Assembly: GCA_045117995.1 (NCBI GenBank)
Contig: JBGUOH010000001.1
Span: 72,686 to 136,685, forward strand
Direction of reading: 5' to 3'
DNA from: RUG14515 sp045117995
GTDB taxonomy: Bacteria > Bacillota_I > Bacilli_A > RFN20 > CAG-826
DNA: 64,000 nt
This document shows positions 25,809-34,259 of the stretch, one piece after another (position 1 is the stretch's first letter; every line of letters begins with the position of its first letter). Under the pieces are notes generated by a model that had not been told where the DNA came from, did not search any database, and saw only the letters and a list, made by a program, of their open reading frames with translations. The position numbers and the translations under genes are program-made.

Positions 25809-26210
25809 TTAATACTGATATGATGTTGTTGAAGAGCTAGACGCACTAGCTACTGGATTAAGTGAATAAGCAGCTGACATGCTGAGATAACTTAATATTG
25901 GTAGGATTGTCAAAATTATTCCAGTTACCACCAATAAAATGGTAAACCATTTTTTACCTTCACGATGCATCAGTGTTGCTGCAAATGGTATTGAGCCAGC
26001 ACCGCTCATAGTAGCAACGACTCCAATTAAAAACGTGTATAAATTACCGATAGCAACAACGAGGCCAATGAGGAAATTGTCAGTTGACTCTTCGTCGTAT
26101 GCATATGCTAGCGCATCTGAAAGTAACACTATTTCGTACACTAATAGAGCCAGCGAGACTGTAATAAACAAGCAGGACAGAACTAGTAATTTAACGCTAC
26201 TTTTCTTCAT
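25809..26210 (-). CDS. Small membrane protein, paralogue A, 133 aa
   Basis: The function is not recognised. There are three to four hydrophobic helices and a short Ser/Thr-rich tail (ASSSSTTSYQY). It is a tandem paralogue of the next gene upstream: both start MKxSSxxL with a similar first helix, share a K-KW segment before the last helix (GKKWFTIL here, GKKWYNIV there) and end in a serine-rich tail. It lies directly before lepA in the same transcript. Confidence 0.65.
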   Translation of the reverse strand: MKKSSVKLLVLSCLFITVSLALLVYEIVLLSDALAYAYDEESTDNFLIGLVVAIGNLYTFLIGVVATMSGAGSIPFAATLMHREGKKWFTILLVVTGIILTILPILSYLSMSAAYSLNPVASASSSSTTSYQY

Positions 26211-26218
26211 GAATGATA

Positions 26219-26605
26219 TTAAGCTTGTAAGCTTGATGAACTGCTACTTGTAGCAGATTCAATTGATGTAATTGTTGGTAAAATAAAGACCAATCCAACA
26301 GCGGTCACAATAATAGCAAGAGAGACCACTAATAAAACGATGTTATACCATTTCTTACCGACTAATTTGAAAAGTGGAATTTCAAATGGTAATGAAACAA
26401 TAGAAGAAATGATCGCACCACCGGCAAGTAAAATCGCATAAATATAGATGAAAATACCACCGAGAGCGTCACCAAAATTAGCGTCTGGCTTGAACAATGC
26501 GTTACATGAGGCAGCGATAAATAAAGATTCACCGCCTAAAAATAAAGCCGCAATAGTCACGAAAATGCATGAAAAAATAATTAAGGTTTTACTACTTCTC
26601 TTCAT
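26219..26605 (-). CDS. Small membrane protein, paralogue B, 128 aa
   Basis: The function is not recognised. The ATG at 26605 has a strong AAGGAGG site; a 25-residue basic extension in the same frame is an overlap artefact. Predicted helices are near 7-28, 48-75 and 90-115, with a tail of six consecutive serines. It is paralogous to the gene at 25809-26210. The start overlaps the end of the preceding gene by 14 bases, implying coupled translation. Confidence 0.65.
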   Translation of the reverse strand: MKRSSKTLIIFSCIFVTIAALFLGGESLFIAASCNALFKPDANFGDALGGIFIYIYAILLAGGAIISSIVSLPFEIPLFKLVGKKWYNIVLLVVSLAIIVTAVGLVFILPTITSIESATSSSSSSLQA

Positions 26606-27119
26606 GATCGTTTTCCTCCTTAACAGCTTCTTCGGAAGCAACTTCTTCTTTAGAAGCTTCTTCAGTTTGTTCTTCTTCATCCACTTCTACAACAGCTTCT
26701 AAAATGCCTGGAATTGGATGATAGAAATGGTAAATACCTTCAAAGATATAACAAAGGCATAAATAGGAAATAGCAATTGGGAAACCGCAGCGGAAAATCA
26801 TCGCATCTTGTGGTTTGGTAATGATGCAGAATAAATCAAAGGCCACTAAGTAGATGCCTGCTGGTAAGTGTAAAGCTTTATCGAGCAAGGAAATCTTTGG
26901 TCTTCTCTTCTTGGATAATAGTCCCCAGAAGAAATCAACGATGACCCAAGTGCCACCGAAGAGGGTGATCCAGTTAAGAACTAGATGACGAGTAGCGTTA
27001 TACGGAATAACGTTTGTGAATTTTAAAATAGCAACGACTAAAAAGACGATTGCAATGATAATTAACTCACCACTGTAGATGAGTTTGGCTTTTGTTAAAG
27101 CGTCTAATTTCTTTTTCAT
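26592..27119 (-). CDS. Membrane protein with acidic tail, 175 aa
   Basis: The function is not recognised. Four or five hydrophobic segments lie between residues 13 and 140. The last 30 residues are strongly acidic and Glu-rich (VDEEEQTEEASKEEV). The ATG at 27119 lacks a clear ribosome site. It begins the small membrane-protein cluster leading into lepA, 24 bases after the helicase gene. Confidence 0.6.
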   Translation of the reverse strand: MKKKLDALTKAKLIYSGELIIIAIVFLVVAILKFTNVIPYNATRHLVLNWITLFGGTWVIVDFFWGLLSKKRRPKISLLDKALHLPAGIYLVAFDLFCIITKPQDAMIFRCGFPIAISYLCLCYIFEGIYHFYHPIPGILEAVVEVDEEEQTEEASKEEVASEEAVKEENDHEEK

Positions 27120-27143
27120 GGTCAATATCTTAACATTAAATAA

Positions 27144-29474
27144 TTATTTAATAAAGAAATCTTGCAAAATATCACTGACTTCTTTTGGTGAGAAGGCCAC
27201 TTCGTATTTGCGCCACTCGGCTTTAAATAAATCGCGATATTCATTATTAAGGTACCTTTCATCGATTAATAAAACTGCACCTTTATCAGTTTCACTTCTG
27301 ATGACTCTTCCTAAAGCTTGCATGACTTTATTCATGCCTGGGTTTAAGTAGGCATAGTTATACCCAGATTGTTCTTTTTTATCGTAATAAGCGGATATTT
27401 GATTACTAACAAAGTTAATCTTAGGCATACCAATACCAACGATTACCGCACCGATAAGTCGGTCACTGACTAAGTCAATGCCTTCACCAAAAGCACCACC
27501 AACGATGACAAAACCCAAGGTTGTCTTTTCTGGATTTGGTTTGAAGTTAGTTAAGAAGATTTCTTTATCTTCATCGGTCATATCCTTTTGTTGTTCAAAA
27601 ACATCCACGCCTTTTAAATCAACGTAAGGCATGAGGTTGCTCAAGTATTCATAACTAGGTAGGAAGATAAAGTAGTTACCGACTTTATTAGAGACAAAGC
27701 TCTTAATATAGTCCGCGACTTTTTGATATGAATTTGCCCTATTCTTGTATCTAATTGAGACATTAGGGGCAATAATAATCTTTAGATTATCGATTGGGAA
27801 CGGAGAAGGAAGAATGAGTTGAGCGTCATCTTTCTTACCCCCGAGCATATCGACATAATATTCAATTGGAGAAAGTGTCGCTGAAAATAGAACACTACCT
27901 CTTAAATTCTTAAGTGAACCCGCGAGGAAGGAAGAAGCATCTAAACAGGAAAGATTAAGAATCGTATCGTCCTTAGTAATTTGATAGTAGCAAAGATAAT
28001 GGTCGCTGAAGAACTCCAACATCTTGTTAAAGCGATTGACATCGAGATAGAAACTTAAGAGCTCTTTGGTCATCTCTTTGTTTTCATTCTTATTGATATC
28101 TTGCATTGTGGTGATAAACGAAGAGATGGTCTTATAGGTGTAATCGTAGAAATCATCTAAAACATGATCACCTTCATCACCAAGATATTCTTTAAACATC
28201 TTGTTCATCTTAGACATCGCAAGTTTGAGTTTGTGAAGCTTGCTATGACGCACAGACTTACGCGCTTCTAAAAAACTCTTGTAGGATAATGAAGCACTGT
28301 ACATATCTCTACTTCTATCTACAAGGTTATGGGCTTCATCCACTAAAGCGAGGAAGGAAGAAGTATCTTCGTCAAAGTAACGCTTCATGTATGAGATTGG
28401 ATCAAACAAATAGTTATAATCACAGATGATGACATCCATGAATAAAGATAGGTCTAATTCAAACTCGAATGGGCAGATTTGATTCTCGTAAGCAATTTGA
28501 TTGATGAGGTTCAAATCAAAATCATCATATGTTAGAAGACAGTATCTTAAAACAGTTTGGATTTTATCATAATAATGCTTGGTATATGGGCATTCTTCTG
28601 GGTTACACGCTGAACCTTTACAGAAACAGACCTTATCTTTCGCTGTTATCACAATATCACTTAGTGATAAGCCGTTATCTTTTAAAACCTTAATAGCGTT
28701 ATGCGCGGCTTCTTTACCACTAGTTTTTGCAGTTAAATAGAAAATCTTGCTCTTATCGTCATCTTTGATAGCCTTGATAAATGGGAATAAGGTCGACATG
28801 GTCTTACCAATACCTGTAGGAGCCTCCACGAACAAACGTCCGCGCTTCTTGGTAATGGCGTAGGCATATTTAGCGAGTTCCCTTTGTCCTTGACGGTAAT
28901 TTTTAAATGGGAATTTGAGCTTTTCAATGCTCTCATCTCTCTTCTTATTCTTGTTGAAGATGATGTTATAAAACGCTAGATATTCGTTAAGAAGTTTGAC
29001 GACAAATTGTTCTAATTCTAAGACGTTGAAATGATAGGAATCGATGAATTGTTCCTTTTCTTTTCCTTGTCTAATGTAAGTTAACTTGATACCGATAAAA
29101 TCGAGGTTAGTGAGTTTTGCGAACATGTAGGCATAACACTTTGCTTGACCAAGATGCCATTCAAGATTATCGTCATGGAAAGTCTTAAGATCCTCCACTG
29201 TTGTCTTGATTTCATCAATCACATATTCGGTTTCACTTCTTTTGATAATGCCATCCGCTCGACCTTCTAAAACGATATTCACTTCATCAATGTTGAAAGA
29301 CATCTTCAAAGGGAATTCAGACATGTAGTTAGAAGATTGTTTGGATTGATATGCACTATGGAGACGACTACCTTCGGTCATTGATGAACGATTAAAAACG
29401 CGATTATCGATATCGCCTGTTCTTAATAAAAAGTCCACCAATTGGTGTACACTAAGGGTTAAGTATTTCTCCAT
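27144..29474 (-). CDS. PD-(D/E)XK nuclease fused to a DinG/XPD-type iron-sulfur helicase
   Basis: The N-terminal 160 residues show a Cas4/RecB-like nuclease core: GRADG at 71-75, DEIK at 87-90 and QAKCY at 110-114. A superfamily 2 helicase follows with Walker A EAPTGIGKT (217-225) and DEAH in LVDEAHNLV. Four cysteines (283, 285, 290, 295) fit an XPD-type [4Fe-4S] cluster. The motif VI region reads QALGRVIRS. At 776 residues it appears complete. It likely unwinds and cuts damaged DNA or R-loop substrates in the cytoplasm. Its ATG shares a base with the fmt stop (TAATG). Confidence 0.85.
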   Translation of the reverse strand: MEKYLTLSVHQLVDFLLRTGDIDNRVFNRSSMTEGSRLHSAYQSKQSSNYMSEFPLKMSFNIDEVNIVLEGRADGIIKRSETEYVIDEIKTTVEDLKTFHDDNLEWHLGQAKCYAYMFAKLTNLDFIGIKLTYIRQGKEKEQFIDSYHFNVLELEQFVVKLLNEYLAFYNIIFNKNKKRDESIEKLKFPFKNYRQGQRELAKYAYAITKKRGRLFVEAPTGIGKTMSTLFPFIKAIKDDDKSKIFYLTAKTSGKEAAHNAIKVLKDNGLSLSDIVITAKDKVCFCKGSACNPEECPYTKHYYDKIQTVLRYCLLTYDDFDLNLINQIAYENQICPFEFELDLSLFMDVIICDYNYLFDPISYMKRYFDEDTSSFLALVDEAHNLVDRSRDMYSASLSYKSFLEARKSVRHSKLHKLKLAMSKMNKMFKEYLGDEGDHVLDDFYDYTYKTISSFITTMQDINKNENKEMTKELLSFYLDVNRFNKMLEFFSDHYLCYYQITKDDTILNLSCLDASSFLAGSLKNLRGSVLFSATLSPIEYYVDMLGGKKDDAQLILPSPFPIDNLKIIIAPNVSIRYKNRANSYQKVADYIKSFVSNKVGNYFIFLPSYEYLSNLMPYVDLKGVDVFEQQKDMTDEDKEIFLTNFKPNPEKTTLGFVIVGGAFGEGIDLVSDRLIGAVIVGIGMPKINFVSNQISAYYDKKEQSGYNYAYLNPGMNKVMQALGRVIRSETDKGAVLLIDERYLNNEYRDLFKAEWRKYEVAFSPKEVSDILQDFFIK

Positions 29475-30412
29475 TAGTCAAATTTCGCGCCTAAAAGGTT
29501 CTGATTACCGTTGATAAAGGAACGGTAGTCCATTCTCTTCTTACCTTCTTTTTGTAGTTCTAGAATGGCTAATTGGCCATCTTTAAGTTGCACTAGTAAG
29601 GCGTGTTTATCCGCTTGGACAATCGTGCCCACTGGAGCGGTGACTAAATTGTTAGCCATTTTGGCTTTAAAGATTTTAATCTTCTGGTTGTTTAAATATA
29701 GATAAGCACCTGGCTCATCACTTAAGCCTCTAATCCAACCATAAACTTGTTCTAGGTTCATGTTTAAATCGAGCTTTTCTTGTTCTGGCTTAATTAAAGA
29801 GCAGAAGGTCACTTCGTTTTCGTTTTGTTCTTCGCCTTTAAGTTCACCATTTATATATAAAGGTAATAGTTCAATTGCTAATTCTTTAGCGGCATCTCTT
29901 ATCTTATTAAATAAAGAGGTAGAGTTATCATCTTCAGTGATAACAACTTCTTTCTTGCCATACATTCTACCAGCGTCCATGGCTTTAACCATTTCCATGA
30001 GAGTCACACCAGTGACTTTTTCATTATTAATCAAAGCGGTTTGAATTGGAGAAGCCCCTCTTAATTTAGGAAGCAAAGAACCATGGAGGTTTAAGCAACC
30101 CATTGGAGGGATATCTAAAAAACCTTGAGGGACGATTTGACCATACGCAAGAGTAATAACGAGATCCACTTTTAGATTATTCATAAATGAATAGTCATCG
30201 CGAATCTTCACAGGCTGAAAAACTGGGATATTGTATTTCTCAGCGATAATTTTGGTTGGTACTTTTTCAATAATGCCCTTACGACCAACAGGATGATCTG
30301 GTTGGCAAACAAGGCCCACAAAGTGGTAGCCATCGAGGATCAATGCTTCGAAGACATCCGCACTGATAGAGGGAGTACCCATAAATAAGAGATTAATATC
30401 TTTCTTTTCCAT
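29474..30412 (-). CDS. fmt: Methionyl-tRNA formyltransferase
   Basis: Fmt adds the formyl group to initiator Met-tRNA from 10-formyl-tetrahydrofolate. The catalytic LNLHGSLLPKLRGASPIQ with Asn-His and the downstream MDAGRMYGKKEV are present, and the C-terminal OB domain starts near residue 205. Length is 312, as in the family. There is no Shine-Dalgarno; TATAAT is 8 bases before the ATG. Divergent from the phosphodiesterase gene across only 47 bases. Formyl initiation fits a leaderless-rich organism, though this link is an inference. Confidence 0.95.
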   Translation of the reverse strand: MEKKDINLLFMGTPSISADVFEALILDGYHFVGLVCQPDHPVGRKGIIEKVPTKIIAEKYNIPVFQPVKIRDDYSFMNNLKVDLVITLAYGQIVPQGFLDIPPMGCLNLHGSLLPKLRGASPIQTALINNEKVTGVTLMEMVKAMDAGRMYGKKEVVITEDDNSTSLFNKIRDAAKELAIELLPLYINGELKGEEQNENEVTFCSLIKPEQEKLDLNMNLEQVYGWIRGLSDEPGAYLYLNNQKIKIFKAKMANNLVTAPVGTIVQADKHALLVQLKDGQLAILELQKEGKKRMDYRSFINGNQNLLGAKFD

Positions 30413-30420
30413 ACGGAAAT

Positions 30421-30426
30421 ATTATA
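30421..30426 (-). promoter_or_regulatory. fmt: -10 element of the leaderless fmt promoter
   Basis: On the minus strand TATAAT, then ATTTCCGT, then the ATG. It is divergent from and about 20 bases away from the -10 of the phosphodiesterase gene. Confidence 0.6.
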
Positions 30427-30444
30427 CAAAAATGGACATTTATT

Positions 30445-30453
30445 TGCTACTAT
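30445..30453 (+). promoter_or_regulatory. Extended -10 of the leaderless phosphodiesterase promoter
   Basis: TGC then TACTAT, then ATGAAC and the ATG at 30460. The spacing makes the second ATG, not the one at 30454, the likely first codon of the mRNA. Confidence 0.55.
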
Positions 30454-30459
30454 ATGAAC

Positions 30460-30897
30460 ATGAAAATTTTGTTAGTCAGTGATTCGCATAGTGATTATGC
30501 TTCTTTAGACCGCTTAGCGGCCACTTATCCTAACATGGATTTATATCTTCATGCTGGAGACAGTGAACAAGATGAATGGAGTATCAAGCCTTTTATCTCC
30601 GTAAGAGGCAACTGTGACCACTATTATGACTTCCCAAACTTTTTAATAATTCCCTCACCATATGGGAACATTTTTGTCCAACATTTACCATTTGTATCCA
30701 AAAGTACCATCGATGAACATAAAGCTAAGATTGTCATACATGGACACACTCATACTCGTAGAAATGAAATGAAGAATGGTATATTATATGTAAATCCGGG
30801 AGCAATCAGCTATGCCCGGGATAAGTATGATGGCAGTTACGCCATCCTCGATATTGAATCTAATCATGTAGAAGTTAAATTCTACACGTTGAAATAA
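30460..30897 (+). CDS. YfcE/MJ0936-type metallophosphoesterase
   Basis: This is a small cytoplasmic phosphodiesterase with a two-metal calcineurin-like site. The motifs are DSHSD, HAGDS, GNCD and GHTHTR, in the right order over 145 residues. The substrate is not evident; relatives cleave artificial phosphodiesters and, in some cases, cyclic nucleotides. I chose ATG 30460 over 30454 because the extended -10 ends 6 bases before it. The acyl-ligase gene follows after 13 bases and is probably co-transcribed. Confidence 0.85.
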   Translation: MKILLVSDSHSDYASLDRLAATYPNMDLYLHAGDSEQDEWSIKPFISVRGNCDHYYDFPNFLIIPSPYGNIFVQHLPFVSKSTIDEHKAKIVIHGHTHTRRNEMKNGILYVNPGAISYARDKYDGSYAILDIESNHVEVKFYTLK

Positions 30898-30910
30898 AGG
30901 AATATATTTT

Positions 30911-32890
30911 ATGAAAATCAACAAAGAATTGGTCACCCAATATGTTCAGGGTGCGTCGGCTTTGCTTAAAACTTCTCGTCGTTTTAGCAACATCTATCAT
31001 CAAATGATGGAGCAAAACAAAAAGAAAGTTTATGCCGAATTTTTCAATTTAAACAACAGAATTAAAAGCTACAAATACAGCAAGATGGATGAAAACGTAA
31101 AGAAATACGCTCTTTATCTATCTAATAAGATTAAGAAAGAAGGCACAAATCGTGTCGTCTTAAAAGTTGCCAACTCTCCAGTTTGGGGCGAAATCTTCTG
31201 GGCCTTATTGATGGCTGGTTTTGTTCCAATGCTCGTTGACGCGAAACTCCCAAGAGAAAACGTTATTAACTTAGGTAATCAAGGTAAAGCCATCGCCATT
31301 ATTAGTGATGACAACCACGAATATACCCTTAACAAAGTTAGAGTGGATAATATCCTACAAAATGCTAAAGAACCAATGACAAATCCTTCTTGGGCGAACG
31401 AAGTTATCTTCTCTTCCAGTGGTACAACTGGTGATGCAAAACTCATGGTTTTCAATGGTGAAAACTTTGTTAACCAAGTTTGCTGCTCATTAGATATGCC
31501 AAACGAAAGCATGGACATCATGTATCCTAAGAAATATGGCAAAATCAAGATCTTAGCAATGATTCCATTCCACCATATTTTCGGTTTCGTTGCCGTCTTC
31601 CTATGGTACACATTCTATGGCACAACATTGGTCTTCCCAAAGAGCAATACTCCAACTGATTTATTATCAATTTGCCAAAAAACAGGCATTACTCACGTCT
31701 ACAGCGTCCCATTATTCTGGGATTCAATAGCCTTATCTATCAAGCGTAAGTTTGCTTTGCAAAGTCCTGACAAACAAAAGCTTTTAGAAAAGATGATGGC
31801 TTACAACTTAGGTGAAATGAGCGCCGAAGAAGCTGGTTTCGCTAGTAAGAAAATTGTTAATGATAAAGTCAAAGGCAATATCTTAGGTAAGCACGTCAGA
31901 TACTGTATCTCTGGTGGCGGTTACCTCTCTAACGAAACATTAAGAACAATCAACGGCTTAGGTTACCCACTTTATAACGGTTATGGTATGACCGAAATCG
32001 GCGTTACTTCTGTTGAACTTTCTCCAGATGTGAAACAAAGATTATTAGGCTATATCGGTAAACCACTCCATGGTGTGGAATACAAAGTCAGCGAAGAGAA
32101 TAACGAACTCTTAGTAAAATCTCCTACAATTCATATTAGAGAAATCATCGCTGGTGTGGAAAAAGAAACAGTTTTAGATAACGGTTACTTCCATACAGGT
32201 GACATCGTTAATAAAGAAGCCACTGGCTATGTGATGAAGGGCAGAATGAAAGATGTCATCATCAACGCGAATGGCGAAAACATCTTCCCAGATGAACTTG
32301 AAATCTACTTCAAAGATTTACCAAGCGTCACTAACTTATCCGTCTTAGGCGTTATCAATAAAGACAAAGCCTTACGTGAAGACATCGTCTTAGTCTTGGA
32401 ACTCGATGATAAGACCGATGAAGCCACTCTTAAAGAAATTGAAGACACTGTGAAGAGCATTAAACTTCCTCACGACACAAAGATCGACAATATCTACTTA
32501 GCAAAGAATCGTTTGCCTATGGCAAATAACATGAAAGTTAAGAGATTCGCTATTAAGAAAGAAATCGAAAATGGTTCTAATAAGTACGTCTTAATTAACC
32601 AAAAGAAAGTTTCTTCCAAAGTGAGAAAGTTCTCTAAAGAAACATTAGAAAACGTTCTTCCAAAAGTAAGAGCCTTATTCTCCAAAATCTTAGTCTTACC
32701 AGCCTTCAAGATTGACGATGAAGATCACTGGATTAATGACTTAGGTGGTGACTCCATGAACTATGTTGAATTAGTCCAAGAAATCGACAGAGAATTCGAC
32801 ATCGAAGTTCCTGAAGAACAATATGGTAAGCTCACCTGTGTTAACGATTTCGTGGAAGAAATCGCTCGCATCTTAAAAGAAAAGAAATAA
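30911..32890 (+). CDS. Acyl-AMP ligase fused to an acyl carrier domain
   Basis: Residues about 45-545 form an adenylate-forming enzyme: SSSGTTGDAK (168-177), YNGYGMTEIG, GYFHTGDIV and the hinge RMKDVII. The last 75 residues form an acyl carrier domain with the phosphopantetheine site DLGGDSMNY (Ser near 614). The enzyme should activate a carboxylic acid as AMP ester and load it onto its own carrier arm. No condensing or release enzyme is nearby, so it is not a classic peptide or polyketide assembly line; uptake or transfer of fatty acids is a reasonable guess. AGGAAT precedes the ATG. Confidence 0.83.
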   Translation: MKINKELVTQYVQGASALLKTSRRFSNIYHQMMEQNKKKVYAEFFNLNNRIKSYKYSKMDENVKKYALYLSNKIKKEGTNRVVLKVANSPVWGEIFWALLMAGFVPMLVDAKLPRENVINLGNQGKAIAIISDDNHEYTLNKVRVDNILQNAKEPMTNPSWANEVIFSSSGTTGDAKLMVFNGENFVNQVCCSLDMPNESMDIMYPKKYGKIKILAMIPFHHIFGFVAVFLWYTFYGTTLVFPKSNTPTDLLSICQKTGITHVYSVPLFWDSIALSIKRKFALQSPDKQKLLEKMMAYNLGEMSAEEAGFASKKIVNDKVKGNILGKHVRYCISGGGYLSNETLRTINGLGYPLYNGYGMTEIGVTSVELSPDVKQRLLGYIGKPLHGVEYKVSEENNELLVKSPTIHIREIIAGVEKETVLDNGYFHTGDIVNKEATGYVMKGRMKDVIINANGENIFPDELEIYFKDLPSVTNLSVLGVINKDKALREDIVLVLELDDKTDEATLKEIEDTVKSIKLPHDTKIDNIYLAKNRLPMANNMKVKRFAIKKEIENGSNKYVLINQKKVSSKVRKFSKETLENVLPKVRALFSKILVLPAFKIDDEDHWINDLGGDSMNYVELVQEIDREFDIEVPEEQYGKLTCVNDFVEEIARILKEKK

Positions 32891-32894
32891 ATAA

Positions 32895-32923
32895 TTGCAT
32901 TATTTGCCGAATTTTGTTAAGAT
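32895..32923 (+). promoter_or_regulatory. rpsT: Promoter of rpsT
   Basis: -35 TTGCAT, 17-base spacer, -10 TAAGAT. A short leader carries AGAGGTAA before the start. Confidence 0.65.
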
Positions 32924-32953
32924 TACACTCGGCACTAGAAAAGAGGTAACTTT

Positions 32954-33217
32954 ATGGCTAACATAAAATCACAAATCAAACGTATCAAAACCAACGAAAA
33001 AGCTCGTCAAAGAAATGCATCCGCCAAAAGCGCTATCCGTACTTCTATTAAGAAAGTCAAATTAGCCGTTGAAGCGAAAGATTTAGCTAAGGCCGAAGAA
33101 TTAATGAATGCGGCTTTCCGTTTAATTGATAAATCCGTGAGTGATGGTATTCAACACAAGAATACTGCTGCAAGACAAAAAGGCGAACTTTCTCGCTTAG
33201 TCAACGCACTCAGATAA
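32954..33217 (+). CDS. rpsT: 30S ribosomal protein S20
   Basis: S20 is a helical, basic protein that binds 16S rRNA. MANIKSQIKRIKTNEKARQRN and the C-terminal KNTAARQKGELSRLV are diagnostic. At 87 residues it is complete. It has its own promoter and converges tail to tail with holA, with no bases between the two stop codons. Confidence 0.96.
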   Translation: MANIKSQIKRIKTNEKARQRNASAKSAIRTSIKKVKLAVEAKDLAKAEELMNAAFRLIDKSVSDGIQHKNTAARQKGELSRLVNALR

Positions 33218-34198
33218 TTATTTTCTTTTGAAATTAATTAAGAACAGTTCGAAACTGTAATAGCGGTCCACAAGACCGCTTTTAATTTGCCAGTCTAACT
33301 GATATAAGTCTTCTAAAGTTTGTAATATACGTTTACCAGAAATCACAAAACTATTCTTTCTAAGAATCTTCGCTCTAATAGGATTGATGCTTAATTCTTT
33401 AGCGATATCATCTGGTCCATAGTTATGTCTCGCAAGATATGAGACTCTATTTAATAATCTAAATTGATTAGCGATCATACTAATTAAAGTCACAGGTTCA
33501 ACATTGCTACTCTTAAGGTCACGGAATAACGCGACAGCATCCATGTTTCTTTCATCCACTAAATAGTTAAATAACATAAAAGCATTTTCTTCTAATGGAC
33601 GGGTGACCATCATTGTGACATCACTAAAAGTGATGTGATTAGTGTATAACGCTAGTTTACTACCATTATTAAATAAGGAAGCATAATCGCCTTCAGTTCT
33701 TCTAGCGAGTTCAGCGACTGCGTCACTATCAATAACAGTGTCTGGCCACTTTTCAGAGAAGTAATGTTTTACAACATCATTCCACTGCTCTTGTTTTGGT
33801 TCCGCAAGGACCACTACTTGGCCGTTCTTTTCGATTAATTGGTTGATTTCACTCTTCTTATCTAAATCACTATCGCTAGTGTTCACTAAAAAGATCAAAT
33901 CACAATCTGGGTTTGGGTTAGCTAAATAATTCTTTAATGATTCGTAATCTTGTTCGCTTTCGATTTTGTTTCTGCCCTTTTCTTTCAATAAGAAATAAGG
34001 AGTGTCAACGATGACCGCTTTAGAATCGTAGCCTAAAGGCATGTAATTAGCCTCACTAACGATTTCTTGAATTGGGGTCATTGTCGCATCAAACTTCACG
34101 AAATTCATCGCATCCATCTCTTTTAAAGACTTCTTAACGATGCTTTTCATTTGGCTCTTTAAACGAATGTTTTGTTTGCCACTGATAAGATAAATCAT
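33218..34198 (-). CDS. holA: DNA polymerase III delta subunit
   Basis: HolA is the clamp-loader subunit that opens the sliding clamp. The 326-residue protein has the AAA+-like fold without a Walker A, and the typical MIYLISGKQNIRLK start and the domain II segment VAELARRTEGDYASLFNNGSKLALY. The C-terminal collar helices follow. No Shine-Dalgarno is present; TATAAT ends 6 bases before the ATG. It lies between comEC and rpsT as in B. subtilis. Confidence 0.92.
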   Translation of the reverse strand: MIYLISGKQNIRLKSQMKSIVKKSLKEMDAMNFVKFDATMTPIQEIVSEANYMPLGYDSKAVIVDTPYFLLKEKGRNKIESEQDYESLKNYLANPNPDCDLIFLVNTSDSDLDKKSEINQLIEKNGQVVVLAEPKQEQWNDVVKHYFSEKWPDTVIDSDAVAELARRTEGDYASLFNNGSKLALYTNHITFSDVTMMVTRPLEENAFMLFNYLVDERNMDAVALFRDLKSSNVEPVTLISMIANQFRLLNRVSYLARHNYGPDDIAKELSINPIRAKILRKNSFVISGKRILQTLEDLYQLDWQIKSGLVDRYYSFELFLINFKRK

Positions 34199-34204
34199 GA
34201 AACC

Positions 34205-34210
34205 ATTATA
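34205..34210 (-). promoter_or_regulatory. holA: -10 element of the leaderless holA promoter
   Basis: On the minus strand TATAAT, then GGTTTC, then the holA ATG. Confidence 0.6.
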
Positions 34211-34259
34211 AAATATTTTATATTTTGTAACTAGATAATCTTTAAAAAGTCATCATTAG

